From assembly GCA_964594125.1 (NCBI GenBank), contig CAZQLL010000009.1, positions 62,001 to 126,000 on the forward strand: DNA of 64,000 nt, read 5' to 3'. The stretch comes from CAVRZJ01 sp964594125 (lineage in GTDB: Bacteria; Acidobacteriota; Thermoanaerobaculia; Thermoanaerobaculales; Thermoanaerobaculaceae). This document shows positions 34,533-42,799 of this stretch, one piece after another. Both the position numbers and the translations under genes were made by a program. A model generated the notes under the pieces. It saw nothing but the letters and a program-made list of their open reading frames with translations, was not told where the DNA came from and ran no database searches. Numbering within the stretch: the first letter of the stretch is position 1; the number at the start of each line of letters is the position of its first letter.

Positions 34533-37500
34533 CTAGGCGCCGTTGCCGTTGTAGACGTACTCCGTGTGCCCGGGGCCGAGGATCGCGTTGAGCGCCGGAA
34601 TTGCGGTCTCGGGGTCGATGCCGTCGACGCGGTTCGGCACGAGATCGGCGGTCCAGTCGGGACCGCGCAGCCGCAGGCGCACGCCGAGCTTGCCGCCGTG
34701 GCACAGCAGCGCGTCGTGGACGCGATCGATGGTGTCCTGGTCGCCGTGCGTGACGAGGTCGAGCTCGATCCGCAAGGCGCTCGCCCGCCGCCCTTCGATC
34801 CCCTCGAGGCGCGCCACCTGCTCGACGCGAAGCTCGACGTGCTCGCCGTCGGCGGCGCGCAGGCTCGCGGTCACGAGCACCGCCGCGCCGTCCACGAGCA
34901 GGCGGTCGCAGCGCTCGTAGACGTCCGAGAACGCTACCGCCCGGACGCTGCCGGTCTGGTCCTCGATGGTGAGCGAGGCCATCCGTTTCCCCTGGTTGCG
35001 CCCTTCCTTCGTCGCCCGGACCCTGACGCCGGTGACCAGCCCGGCCACCGTGGCCGTGGTGGCGCCGCCGGCGTACAGCTCGCCGAGCTCCGCGACCGGG
35101 GTGGCGCGCAGCTCGCGCAGGACGCGTGCCCAACGGTCGAGCGGATGGCCGGAGAGGTAGAAGCCGAGCGTCTCGCGCTCGCCAGCCAGGAGCTCCTCGC
35201 TCACCGCCCTCGCCGCGGTGGGAGCGGGGGGCGCCGCCGGCTCCTCGGGGTCGAGCGCGAACAGGAAGCGCTGGCCCGATTCGAGCGCCTGGCGCTCCCG
35301 CGTGGCCTGCTCGAACAGCGGCTCGAGGCCGGCGATGAGCGTGCCGCGGTCGGGATGGATGGCGTCGAAGGCGCCGGCCCGGACCAGGCACTCGACCACC
35401 TTGCGGTTCATCGACCGCTCGCTCACAGAGCGGATCATCTGGGACAGCGACGTGAATCTCCCGACCTTCGCCCGCGCCTGCAGAATCGCCTCGGCCGCGC
35501 CCTCCCCCACCCCCTTGACCGCGGCCAGGCCGACCCGGATGGCATCGTTCTCCACGCCGAACGCAAGCCCGGAGGCGTTGATGTCGGGACCGAGGATCGC
35601 GAGCCCCGCGGCGCGCAGGATCGTCACGTACGCCGCCAGCTTCTCGGTGTTGGCGGTCTCCGAGGACAGCATCGCCGCCCAGAAGTGGAGCGGGTAGTGC
35701 GCCTTGAGGTAGGCGGTCTGGTATGCGAGGTGGGCGTAGGCGACCGAGTGCGACTTGTTGAAGCCGTACTGGGCGAACGGTACGATCTGCCGCCACAGCG
35801 CCTCGACCTTCGCCTTCGGGTAGCCGCGCGCCACGCCCCCCGAGACGAAGTGCTCGCCCTGCTCGTCGATGAGCTCCTTGATCTTCTTGCCCATCGCCTT
35901 GCGCAGCGTGTCGGCGCGCCCCATCGAGAAGCCGGCGATCCGCACCGCGATGCGCATCACCTGCTCCTGGTAGACGATCACGCCGTACGTCTCGGCCAGG
36001 ATCTCCTCGAGCTCGGGGAACGCGTACGCGATCGGCGCGCGGCCGTGCTTGCGGTCCGCGTAGTCGGCGGTCCACTGCATCGGCCCCGGTCGGTACAGCG
36101 CGTTCAACGCGACGAGCTCCTCGAAGCGGTGCGGCTGCACGGTGCGCAGCAGGTCGCGCATGCCGCTCGACTCGAACTGGAAGATGCCGTCGGTGTCCCC
36201 GGCGCAGAACAGCGCGTACACCGCCGGGTCGTCGAACGGCATGCGCTCGAAGTCCGGCGCCGCGAGCCCGGCGGCCGCGATGCTGCGCATGCAGTCGTCG
36301 ATCACCGTGAGCGTGCGCAGCCCGAGGAAGTCCATCTTGAGGAGACCGAGCTTCTCGATGACGTCCTTGTCGAACTGGGTCACCACCTCGTCGCGCGACG
36401 TGCGGTACAGCGGCACGATCTCGCGCACCGGGCGCGGCGCGATGACGACGCCGGCGGCGTGCACGCCGCAGTGGCGGGCGAGCCCCTCGATGCGGCGGCC
36501 TATCTCGACCACCCGCGCCACCTCGTTGTCCTGCCGTACCGCCTCGGCCAGCCGCGGCGAGTCCTTCAGGGCGCTCTCGAGCGTCACGCCGATCCCGTCG
36601 GGGACGAGCTTGGCGATGCGGTCGGTTTCGCTGAACGACAGCCCCATCACGCGGCCGACGTCGCGGATCGCCGAGCGCGCCTGCAAGAGGTTGAAGGTGG
36701 CGATCTGGCTGACGTTTTCCTCGCCGTAGACCCGGCGGACATGCGCAATGACCTCGTCCCGGCGCCGCTGGCAGAAGTCGATGTCGATGTCGGGCATCGA
36801 GATGCGGTCGGGGTTGAGGAAACGCTCGAAGAGCAGGTCGTAGGCCAGCGGGTCGATTCCGGTGATGCGCAGCGCGTACGCCACCAATGACCCGGCCGCA
36901 CTCCCCCGCCCCGGGCCGACCGGGATCCCGTGCTCGCGCGCGAACCGGATGAAGTCCCACACCACCAGGAAGTACCCCTGGAACCCCATCGAGCGGATGA
37001 TCCGGAGCTCGGTCTCCAGGCGCGCCCAGTACTCCGCCGCGGTGTGGCGCCGCGGCATCCCGTCGGCCAGCCGCGCCTCGAGCCCCTGCCTCGCCACCTC
37101 CTCGAGATACGTCTCCGGCAGCTTGCCTTCGGGCACCGGGTAGTGCGGCAGATGGAACGACTGCTCCGGAAAGTGGACGTGGCACCGCCCGGCGATCTCC
37201 GCGGTGCGCGCCAGCAGGTCGGGCCTGTCGCCGAACAGGCGCGCCATCTCCGCCGCCGACTTGACGTAGAACTCGTCGTTGTAGGCGTAATCGCGCGCCA
37301 TCTCCGCGAGCTTCTTGTTCTGCCCGATGCCGATCAGCACGCGGTGCGCCTCGACGTCGTCGCGGCGGTGGAAGTGGCAGTCGTTGGTGGCCACCGCCGG
37401 AATCCCCAGCTTCGCGGAAAGCGCCAGCACGCCCTCGCGCACCGTCCGCTCCTCGGCGAAGCCGTGGTCCTGCACCTCGAGGAAGAAGCTGTCGGCGCCG

Positions 37501-38006
37501 AGGATCTCGCGGTATTCCGAGGCCGCCCGCCCGGCGGCCGCCGCGTCGCCCGCGAGCAGCCGCGCCGCCACCTCGCCCGAGACGCAGGCGGACAGCCCGA
37601 TCAACCCGTCCGCGTGCGCGGCGAGCAGCTCCTTGTCGATGCGCGGGCGGTGGTAGAACCCCTCCAGGTACGCCGCCGTGACCAGCCGCGTCAGGTTCTG
37701 CCAGCCGCCCTCGTTCTCCGCGAGCAGCACCAGGTGGTTGTACGGTTTGCGCCCCCCCGCGCCGGGCGTCTTCTCGGTTCTCCTGCCGGTCGCAACGTAC
37801 ACCTCGCACCCGAGGATGCCGCGCACCCCGGCCTTGCGGGCCGCGCTGTAGAACTCATGCGTTCCGAAAAGGTTGCCGTGGTCGGTGAGGGCCACGGCGG
37901 GCATCTCGAGGGCGGCTACCTGGCGCAGGAGCTCGTCGGCACGGATCAGCGAGTCGAGCAGCGAGTAGTGCGAGTGTAGGTGCAGATGGACGAACGGTTC
38001 CGGCAT
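34533..38006 (-). CDS. dnaE: DNA polymerase III alpha subunit
   Basis: The replicative polymerase, 1157 residues, DnaE1 type. PHP domain motifs HLHLHSHYSLLD (8-19) and LTDHGNLFGTHEF open it. The catalytic carboxylates appear in PDIDIDFCQRRRDEVI. The fingers and thumb include the SHSVAYAHLAYQTAYLKAHYP block, and a C-terminal OB fold carries GLVTGVRVRATKEG. The start is MPEPFVHLHLH; TAGAAT (38021-38016) lies 9 nt before ATG, so the mRNA may be leaderless. It is not linked to other replication genes. A long overlapping minus-strand frame (34408-37809) is a GC shadow. Confidence 0.97.
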   Translation of the reverse strand: MPEPFVHLHLHSHYSLLDSLIRADELLRQVAALEMPAVALTDHGNLFGTHEFYSAARKAGVRGILGCEVYVATGRRTEKTPGAGGRKPYNHLVLLAENEGGWQNLTRLVTAAYLEGFYHRPRIDKELLAAHADGLIGLSACVSGEVAARLLAGDAAAAGRAASEYREILGADSFFLEVQDHGFAEERTVREGVLALSAKLGIPAVATNDCHFHRRDDVEAHRVLIGIGQNKKLAEMARDYAYNDEFYVKSAAEMARLFGDRPDLLARTAEIAGRCHVHFPEQSFHLPHYPVPEGKLPETYLEEVARQGLEARLADGMPRRHTAAEYWARLETELRIIRSMGFQGYFLVVWDFIRFAREHGIPVGPGRGSAAGSLVAYALRITGIDPLAYDLLFERFLNPDRISMPDIDIDFCQRRRDEVIAHVRRVYGEENVSQIATFNLLQARSAIRDVGRVMGLSFSETDRIAKLVPDGIGVTLESALKDSPRLAEAVRQDNEVARVVEIGRRIEGLARHCGVHAAGVVIAPRPVREIVPLYRTSRDEVVTQFDKDVIEKLGLLKMDFLGLRTLTVIDDCMRSIAAAGLAAPDFERMPFDDPAVYALFCAGDTDGIFQFESSGMRDLLRTVQPHRFEELVALNALYRPGPMQWTADYADRKHGRAPIAYAFPELEEILAETYGVIVYQEQVMRIAVRIAGFSMGRADTLRKAMGKKIKELIDEQGEHFVSGGVARGYPKAKVEALWRQIVPFAQYGFNKSHSVAYAHLAYQTAYLKAHYPLHFWAAMLSSETANTEKLAAYVTILRAAGLAILGPDINASGLAFGVENDAIRVGLAAVKGVGEGAAEAILQARAKVGRFTSLSQMIRSVSERSMNRKVVECLVRAGAFDAIHPDRGTLIAGLEPLFEQATRERQALESGQRFLFALDPEEPAAPPAPTAARAVSEELLAGERETLGFYLSGHPLDRWARVLRELRATPVAELGELYAGGATTATVAGLVTGVRVRATKEGRNQGKRMASLTIEDQTGSVRAVAFSDVYERCDRLLVDGAAVLVTASLRAADGEHVELRVEQVARLEGIEGRRASALRIELDLVTHGDQDTIDRVHDALLCHGGKLGVRLRLRGPDWTADLVPNRVDGIDPETAIPALNAILGPGHTEYVYNGNGA

Positions 38007-38015
38007 GACCGGTGC

Positions 38016-38021
38016 ATTCTA
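38016..38021 (-). promoter_or_regulatory. dnaE -10 box
   Basis: TAGAAT on the minus strand ends 9 nt before the dnaE ATG; no clear -35. Confidence 0.45.
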
Positions 38022-38084
38022 GTCCAATCCGCCTGCGGCGGCCGGCGGCCGTCGCACCCGATTCGAAGAGAGCAAATTAAAGAT

Positions 38085-38564
38085 TTATAGATACTTCCGC
38101 GACTCCGAGACGTGCTCGAGGCGGGCGATCCAGCAGGTCACCGGCGCCCCGTCGGCGAGCAGGACGCCGGCGGCGCGCATCTCCTCGGGGCCGACGCTCG
38201 CGAAGCTCTCCACGCCCTGGATACGGCGGTCGGGCGAGGCGTAGCGGATCACCAGGACGTGGTCGTTGAAGTACCCCTCGCCGGTCAGCACCGTGCCGAG
38301 CGGCAGCGAGTCCATGCGGAAGCGCACCGAGGCCGGTCCCGAAACATCGAGATGGTACGTGGAGTGCACCGGGCGGGCCGTGGGGCTCCCGGCATCGCGC
38401 ACCTCGCCCTGCACCTCGAGCGTCTCCGGGAAGCTCTCGGACGGATGCACCTCGGTCACCCCGATCAGGCGCTGCGGCGGTCTGCCGCTGGGGTAGTAGT
38501 CGCCCTCGAGGAGCCAGGAGCCTGGAGCCAGCAGTGGGTGCACGAGCGATCCCCAGTGCGGCAT
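38085..38564 (-). CDS. Unknown small protein
   Basis: I do not recognise this 159-residue soluble protein. It begins MPHWGSLVHPLLAPGSWLLEGDYYP and has alternating strand-like segments (LIGVTEVHPSESFPETLEVQGEV, TYHLDVSGPASVRFRMDSLPLGTVLTG reading in pieces), a pattern suggestive of a beta-barrel such as a lipocalin-like or DUF1579-like fold. That is a weak guess. The C-terminus and the 40 bases beyond it are unusually AT-rich. The TGTAGAAT around its start serves as a possible -10. It diverges from the thioesterase gene with 30 bp between start codons. Confidence 0.6.
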   Translation of the reverse strand: MPHWGSLVHPLLAPGSWLLEGDYYPSGRPPQRLIGVTEVHPSESFPETLEVQGEVRDAGSPTARPVHSTYHLDVSGPASVRFRMDSLPLGTVLTGEGYFNDHVLVIRYASPDRRIQGVESFASVGPEEMRAAGVLLADGAPVTCWIARLEHVSESRKYL

Positions 38565-38594
38565 TCTACAGCGTGGCGCTGCTACCATCGCGGG

Positions 38595-39080
38595 GTGCTG
38601 CGGCCGTTTCCCGCCAACCCGCACTGCCCGGTGTGCGGCGACCCTCGGGTCAACCCCGCCGCGCTCGCGGTCCGCTGGTTCTACGACGAGGACGCGCGGC
38701 GGGTCGTCGGGACCTTCACCGCCGGCGGCAACCACTCGGGGTACGCGGATGCGGTGCATGGCGGCATCGTCGCGTCGCTGCTCGACGAGTGCCTGGCGTG
38801 GGCGTGCGCCGTCGGTCGCGGCACCTACTTCGTGACCGGCGAGCTGACGCTGAAGTACAAGCGCGCCGCGCCGCTCGGCGTCGCCATCGCAGTCGGCGGC
38901 GCGGTGGTCGAGGCCCGCGGCCCGTACGTGCGCGCCGCGGGAGAGGCGCGTCTCGCCGGCGGCACGCTCCTCGCCGCCGCCGTCGGCACGTTCGCGGCGA
39001 TGCCGCGCGAGAAGGCGCAGTCGCTGCGCGCGGCTCTGGTGCTGGCGCCGGGGGACCTCGACGTGCTGGCGGCGCCGTAG
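38595..39080 (+). CDS. PaaI-like hotdog-fold thioesterase
   Basis: A 161-residue hotdog protein. The N-terminus CPVCGDPRVNPAALAVRWF has a C-x2-C pair. The hotdog signature is GYADAVHGGIVASLLDECLAWA (helix with catalytic Asp/Glu), then TGELTLKYKRAAPLG. Enzymes of this type hydrolyse acyl-CoA thioesters; the substrate is unknown. GTG 38595 is set by TACCAT with TGC extension ending 6 nt before it. The C-x2-C start is shared by a subset of the family (my recollection). Confidence 0.85.
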   Translation: MLRPFPANPHCPVCGDPRVNPAALAVRWFYDEDARRVVGTFTAGGNHSGYADAVHGGIVASLLDECLAWACAVGRGTYFVTGELTLKYKRAAPLGVAIAVGGAVVEARGPYVRAAGEARLAGGTLLAAAVGTFAAMPREKAQSLRAALVLAPGDLDVLAAP

Positions 39081-39185
39081 AGCCGGGGAGGCGGGGGGAC
39101 CTCGCGGCGCGAGGAGGCGCAGGGCCTCGCGCCTGCAGGGCGATGGCGCCGGCGGTTTCGGCCTGCTTCTTCCGGAGGCGCTTGA

Positions 39186-39962
39186 TCAGCCTTCTCCGCC
39201 GCACAACGGGCACCCCGGAACCGGTGCGGTGAGCACTCGATCGGTGGTCCCGCGCTCGAGGTCGAGCAGCAGCATCTCGCGGGTCCGGCGCGTTCCGGCG
39301 CCGCACAGCGCCCGGATCGCCTCGCATGCCATCAGTGACCCGACGACGCCGGCAACGGCGCCGAGCACCGGCGGCGCCGCCGCGCGCAGCGGCGCCGGGT
39401 AGACGCACCGGAAGCACGGCGAGGCGCCGGGGGCGAACCACGCCACGGTGCCCTCCCAGGCGGCTACCGCGCCGTGCAGGAGCGGCACGCCCGCCCGCCA
39501 TGCCGCTGCCGCAAGGGTCGAGCGCGCCTCCCAGTTGTCGGCGCAGTCGATCGCCAGCTCCGCGCCGACGAGCAGTCGGTCCGCGAGGTCTTCCGTGAGC
39601 GTCGCCTGCACCGGCTCGCAGCGCACCAGGGAGTTGAGCGCCGCGAGCCGTCGCACCGCCGCGGCGGTCTTGGGCGCGCCGAGGTCGCTCTCCGCGAACA
39701 GGCACTGCCGGTTGAGATTCGACGGCTCGACCACGTCGCGGTCGACGACCACGAGCGTGCCAGCGCCCGCCGCGCCGAGGTACGTCAGCACCGGGCACCC
39801 GAGCCCGCCGGCGCCGAGCACGAGCACCCTCGCCGTTGCGAGGCGCGCCTGCCCCGCCTCGCCGATCCCCGGCACGCCCGCCTGCCGCGCGTAGCGCTCC
39901 GGCGGCGCGGTTGTTCTGCGCCTCGCGTTCCCCGTTCCCCGTTCCCCGTTCCCCGTCCTCAT
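39186..39962 (-). CDS. MoeB/ThiF-family adenylyltransferase
   Basis: A 258-residue E1-like enzyme that adenylates the C-terminal Gly of a MoaD/ThiS-type protein. RYARQAGVPGIGEAGQ opens the conserved part. ATP binding: GAGGLGCPV; then VDRDVVEPSNLNRQCLF; IDCADNWEARS. A zinc site uses CFRC and CPLC. Its ATG overlaps the stop of the MoaD-like gene (ATGA), the expected partner. The first codons contain four 7-bp GTTCCCC repeats (minus: GGGGAAC), so residues 2-12 (RTGNGERGTGN) are repeat-encoded, and a change of copy number would shift the frame. No start codon lies between the repeat and RYARQ. Confidence 0.88.
   Translation of the reverse strand: MRTGNGERGTGNARRRTTAPPERYARQAGVPGIGEAGQARLATARVLVLGAGGLGCPVLTYLGAAGAGTLVVVDRDVVEPSNLNRQCLFAESDLGAPKTAAAVRRLAALNSLVRCEPVQATLTEDLADRLLVGAELAIDCADNWEARSTLAAAAWRAGVPLLHGAVAAWEGTVAWFAPGASPCFRCVYPAPLRAAAPPVLGAVAGVVGSLMACEAIRALCGAGTRRTREMLLLDLERGTTDRVLTAPVPGCPLCGGEG
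39927..39954. repeat. Four 7-bp tandem repeats in the MoeB-like gene
   Basis: Four exact copies of GTTCCCC (plus strand) lie within the first dozen codons of the minus-strand MoeB-like gene. Because 7 is not a multiple of 3, gain or loss of a unit would break the frame. Confidence 0.9.
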
Positions 39963-40198
39963 CCCCCCTGCACCGGCGGGCGCAGCGTGATCACCTCGCC
40001 GTCGTGCGGCACGTAGGACAGCGGGACGAGACGGTCGCCCGAGAACGCCATCGCCACGTGCACCGCCTTCAGGCCCAGTCCCTCGATCACCTGCCGCAGC
40101 GTCGACCCGGGCTCGGTCTCCACCCTCCGCGTCCACTCGTCGACGTCGGTATGCAGCCGCTCCTTCAACATCCCGCCGACCTTGAGGTAGATCGTCAC
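39959..40198 (-). CDS. MoaD/ThiS-like ubiquitin-fold sulfur carrier
   Basis: A 79-residue beta-grasp protein: MTIYLKVGGML at the start, TLRQVIEGLGL in the middle, and HDGEVITLRPPVQGG ending in the Gly-Gly needed for adenylation and thiocarboxylation. In aldehyde oxidoreductase clusters such proteins donate sulfur to molybdopterin/tungstopterin (family knowledge). It sits between the oxidoreductase and the MoeB-like gene, overlapping the latter. A dedicated cofactor supply for the tungsten enzyme is the likely role. Confidence 0.87.
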   Translation of the reverse strand: MTIYLKVGGMLKERLHTDVDEWTRRVETEPGSTLRQVIEGLGLKAVHVAMAFSGDRLVPLSYVPHDGEVITLRPPVQGG

Positions 40199-40296
40199 CC
40201 GCAGCCCCTTCTCCGCTCCTTAGCCTAGCTTCGGCCTCGGGCTCCCGCCGCCTGATTCCGTTGTGCGCTGGCACCCGGCGCCCGCACCCGGCGGAA

Positions 40297-42216
40297 TCAG
40301 AACGCCTTGGGTTTGTACCGCTCGCCGCGCACCGGCGCGAGCGGCGCGAACAGCTCGCCGAGCATGCCGCGCCGCTCCAGGTTGGCGACGCACTCCGCGA
40401 GCCCGAGGTCGAGCAGCACCTCGCGCGACGGGTTGCCGTCCTTCCCCCAGCCGCGTGCCTGGTAGTACTCGTCGAGCATCACGTCGAGGTCTTCCTTCGT
40501 GAGCCTGGCGCCCTTGCCCGGCCCCGACGGCACCGCCTCCTCGTAGAAGCGCGCGTTCGGGTAGTCGAACGACCGCCCGGGACCGCCGTTGCGCTCGAGG
40601 TAGTGCGCGCGGTTGAGGTTCCAGATGCGGTCGGAGAGCCGCATCGCCTCCTCGAGCGTGAAGTCGTCCCACCCGGTCATGTGCCTGATCGCCTCGATGT
40701 GCTCCTCGGCGGTGACATCCACCTCGCCCCAGAACAGCCGGCAACACGAGACGGTGTCGAAGAACGGGCGGATGTGCTGCAGGTAGACGACCACCTTGGC
40801 CTTGCCCCTGATGACCTCCTTGCCGAGGTCCTCGTCCATGGTGATCGTCCACGCCCGGTTGTGGTGCGCGCCGATGTCGGCGGTCATGTAGGAGAGCAGC
40901 ATAGCCGGCGCGCCGCGCCCGTCGTAGCCGCTCATGTTCTGCCCCTTCACCTGCGCGGCCAGGCGCTCGGCGCCGCCGCCGATCCGCTCCGCCGCGTACC
41001 TGGCGCCGCGCGCGAACCACTCGCCGATGCCGCGGCGGTGCACGATCATGTCGATGAAGTGCTCGAAGTCGTCGACCGAACCCCAGCGCAGCTCGTGGCC
41101 CTCGAGCTGCTCTTTCGTGAGCAGCCCCTTCTCGTAGCACTCCATCGCGAACGCGGCGAAGCCGCCGCCCGACATCGTGTCGACGCCGACGTGGTCGCAC
41201 AGCCAGTTGACGTACGCCACCTGCTCGATCGTGGAAAACCCGCAGTTGCCGCCGCACAGCGAGCCGGTCTCGTACTCCGGCCCCTCGACGAACACCGTCG
41301 GCCTGCCGGGCAGCGTTACCTTGGAGTACTTGCCGCAGTTCATCCAGCACCCGAAGCACGCCTTGTTGCTGACCAGGATGCGGTCGACCAGCGGCTGCCC
41401 GTCGATGCCGGCGTAGTCCTCGAAGTAGGTGGTCTGGAAGTTGTGGGTCGGGTAGACGCCGTGCTCGTTGGACCAGCCGACGAACATCGCGGTGCCATAC
41501 TTCTGCCACGGCGCCATGTTCGGGTGCTTCGCCGTCCGCCTGATGATCGCCAGTGTCGAGTCACGCAGCGCCTTGAGGTCGTGGATCGGCACCTTGCCGG
41601 TTCCGCGCACCGCGATCGCCTTGAGCCGCTTGGAGCCCATCACGGCGCCGATGCCGCAGCGGCCGGCCTGGCGCCCCCAGTCGTGACCGATGCAGGCGAA
41701 GGCGACGCCGTTCTCGCCGGCCGGCCCGATCGCGGCGATCTCGAAGTCCTCGCCGAGGTCGTGCTTGAGCGCCTCCTCGGTCTCCATCGTGCCCTTGCCC
41801 CAGTAGCTCGCGGCATCCCGCAGCTCGACCCTGCCGTCGTCGATCAGCAGGTAGGTCGGCCGTGGGGCGATGCCGGAGAAGACGAGCAGGTCGAGGCCGG
41901 CGAACTTCAGCTCGGGCCCGAAGTGGCCTCCGACCGTCGAATCTCCGTGCCCGTTCGAGAGCGGGCTGACGGCACCGAAGCAGCACTTGCTCCCGGTCGG
42001 CGCGAAGTTGCCGGACATCACGCCCGGCGTCACGATCAGCCGGTTCTCGGGACCGAGCGGGTCGGCGCCGCGCGGCACCTCGTCGTAGAGGATCCTGGCG
42101 ATGAAGCCGCGACCGCCCAGCCAGGCGCGCGCGAAGGCGGGATCGAGCGGCGAGCGGGCGATCGTGCCGGTGGAGAGGTTGATGCGGAGCTGGTTGCCGC
42201 CGAAACCGTTGATCAT
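40297..42216 (-). CDS. Aldehyde:ferredoxin oxidoreductase (tungsten type)
   Basis: A 639-residue AOR-family enzyme. It should oxidise aldehydes to acids with ferredoxin as acceptor, or the reverse at low potential. Domain 1 opens GGNQLRINLSTGTI and has RGFIARILYDEVP and a PTGSKCCFGAVSPLSNG loop. The cofactor and cluster motifs are AGRCGIGAVMGSKRLKAI, CFGCWMNC as the [4Fe-4S] ligands, completed by a Cys in SLCGGNC. GGGGAGG stands 5 nt before ATG. The ferredoxin gene is 11 nt upstream and MoaD/MoeB genes follow, making a self-contained unit. Length and motifs fit AOR better than formaldehyde or GAP oxidoreductases, but substrate is not readable. Confidence 0.93.
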   Translation of the reverse strand: MINGFGGNQLRINLSTGTIARSPLDPAFARAWLGGRGFIARILYDEVPRGADPLGPENRLIVTPGVMSGNFAPTGSKCCFGAVSPLSNGHGDSTVGGHFGPELKFAGLDLLVFSGIAPRPTYLLIDDGRVELRDAASYWGKGTMETEEALKHDLGEDFEIAAIGPAGENGVAFACIGHDWGRQAGRCGIGAVMGSKRLKAIAVRGTGKVPIHDLKALRDSTLAIIRRTAKHPNMAPWQKYGTAMFVGWSNEHGVYPTHNFQTTYFEDYAGIDGQPLVDRILVSNKACFGCWMNCGKYSKVTLPGRPTVFVEGPEYETGSLCGGNCGFSTIEQVAYVNWLCDHVGVDTMSGGGFAAFAMECYEKGLLTKEQLEGHELRWGSVDDFEHFIDMIVHRRGIGEWFARGARYAAERIGGGAERLAAQVKGQNMSGYDGRGAPAMLLSYMTADIGAHHNRAWTITMDEDLGKEVIRGKAKVVVYLQHIRPFFDTVSCCRLFWGEVDVTAEEHIEAIRHMTGWDDFTLEEAMRLSDRIWNLNRAHYLERNGGPGRSFDYPNARFYEEAVPSGPGKGARLTKEDLDVMLDEYYQARGWGKDGNPSREVLLDLGLAECVANLERRGMLGELFAPLAPVRGERYKPKAF

Positions 42217-42227
42217 GGCCGCCTCCC

Positions 42228-42611
42228 CTACTCGACCCGCACCAGCGCGCCGGTGTTGCACACCTCGGTGCAGCTCCAGCAGAAGTCGCACTTGAGCGGC
42301 GTGCCGTCGTCGCCGGTCATCATCACGCCGGTCGGGCACGCGTCGACGCAGACCCCGCATTGCGAGCAGAGATCCGGGTCGACGACGTAGGCGCCGCGCT
42401 CGTTCCGCGTGATCGCATCGGTGGGGCACGCCTCGGCGCAGTCGCCGCACTGGTCGCACACCACCGGCCGGTACGTACCCGGGCGCGGGAAGTGCGCCTC
42501 GATGCGCAGGCGCGCGCGCCGCGGGTTGGTGTCGCCGAAGCCGTCGATCGCGCACACCTGCCGGCACAGCCGGCAGCCGGAGCACGCCTCCGCAGTGACC
42601 TGGATCCTCAT
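42228..42611 (-). CDS. Four-cluster ferredoxin-like AOR partner
   Basis: A 127-residue iron-sulfur protein with four Cys motifs in order: CSGCRLCRQVC, CDQCGDCAEAC, CSQCGVCVDAC and CDFCWSCTEVC. These could hold up to four [4Fe-4S] clusters, as in the small electron-transfer subunits of AOR complexes (for example AorA types). ATG 42611 (MRIQVTAEAC) gives the compact form. It ends 11 nt before the AOR start and surely acts as its electron acceptor or relay. The final acceptor (NADH, quinone or other) is not encoded adjacent. Confidence 0.9.
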   Translation of the reverse strand: MRIQVTAEACSGCRLCRQVCAIDGFGDTNPRRARLRIEAHFPRPGTYRPVVCDQCGDCAEACPTDAITRNERGAYVVDPDLCSQCGVCVDACPTGVMMTGDDGTPLKCDFCWSCTEVCNTGALVRVE

Positions 42612-42720
42612 CCTCTGGCCCCCCCGGGGCGCACCGCGTTGCGAGACCGGCCCGGCGCTCGTGCGCCTCGTCACAAGCAGCCTAGCACGCGGTCTTGCGA
42701 CCGGCAAGGAGAGGATTGCA

Positions 42721-42753
42721 TGGACTTTGTCGCAATCGCGGGTGCATTACAAT
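42721..42753 (+). promoter_or_regulatory. ALDH7 promoter region with motif shared with 631
   Basis: TGGACTTTGTCGCA at 42721-42734 matches 631-644 in 13 of 14 positions. TACAAT at 42748-42753 is a good -10, 46 nt before ATG 42800. The shared block may be a regulator site. Confidence 0.4.
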
Positions 42754-42799
42754 GTCGGCTCGCACGGCGACGCCGCGGCGAGGCTGGAGCGATACCGCC

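Noticed and set aside
34408..37809. Long minus-strand frame parallel to dnaE
   Set aside because: It is the GC-rich shadow of dnaE in another frame, Arg-rich and without motifs; dnaE itself at 34533-38006 has complete family motifs.
38716..39798. A 360-residue minus-strand frame across the thioesterase and MoeB-like genes
   Set aside because: It is an out-of-frame shadow of the MoeB-like gene and antisense to the thioesterase.
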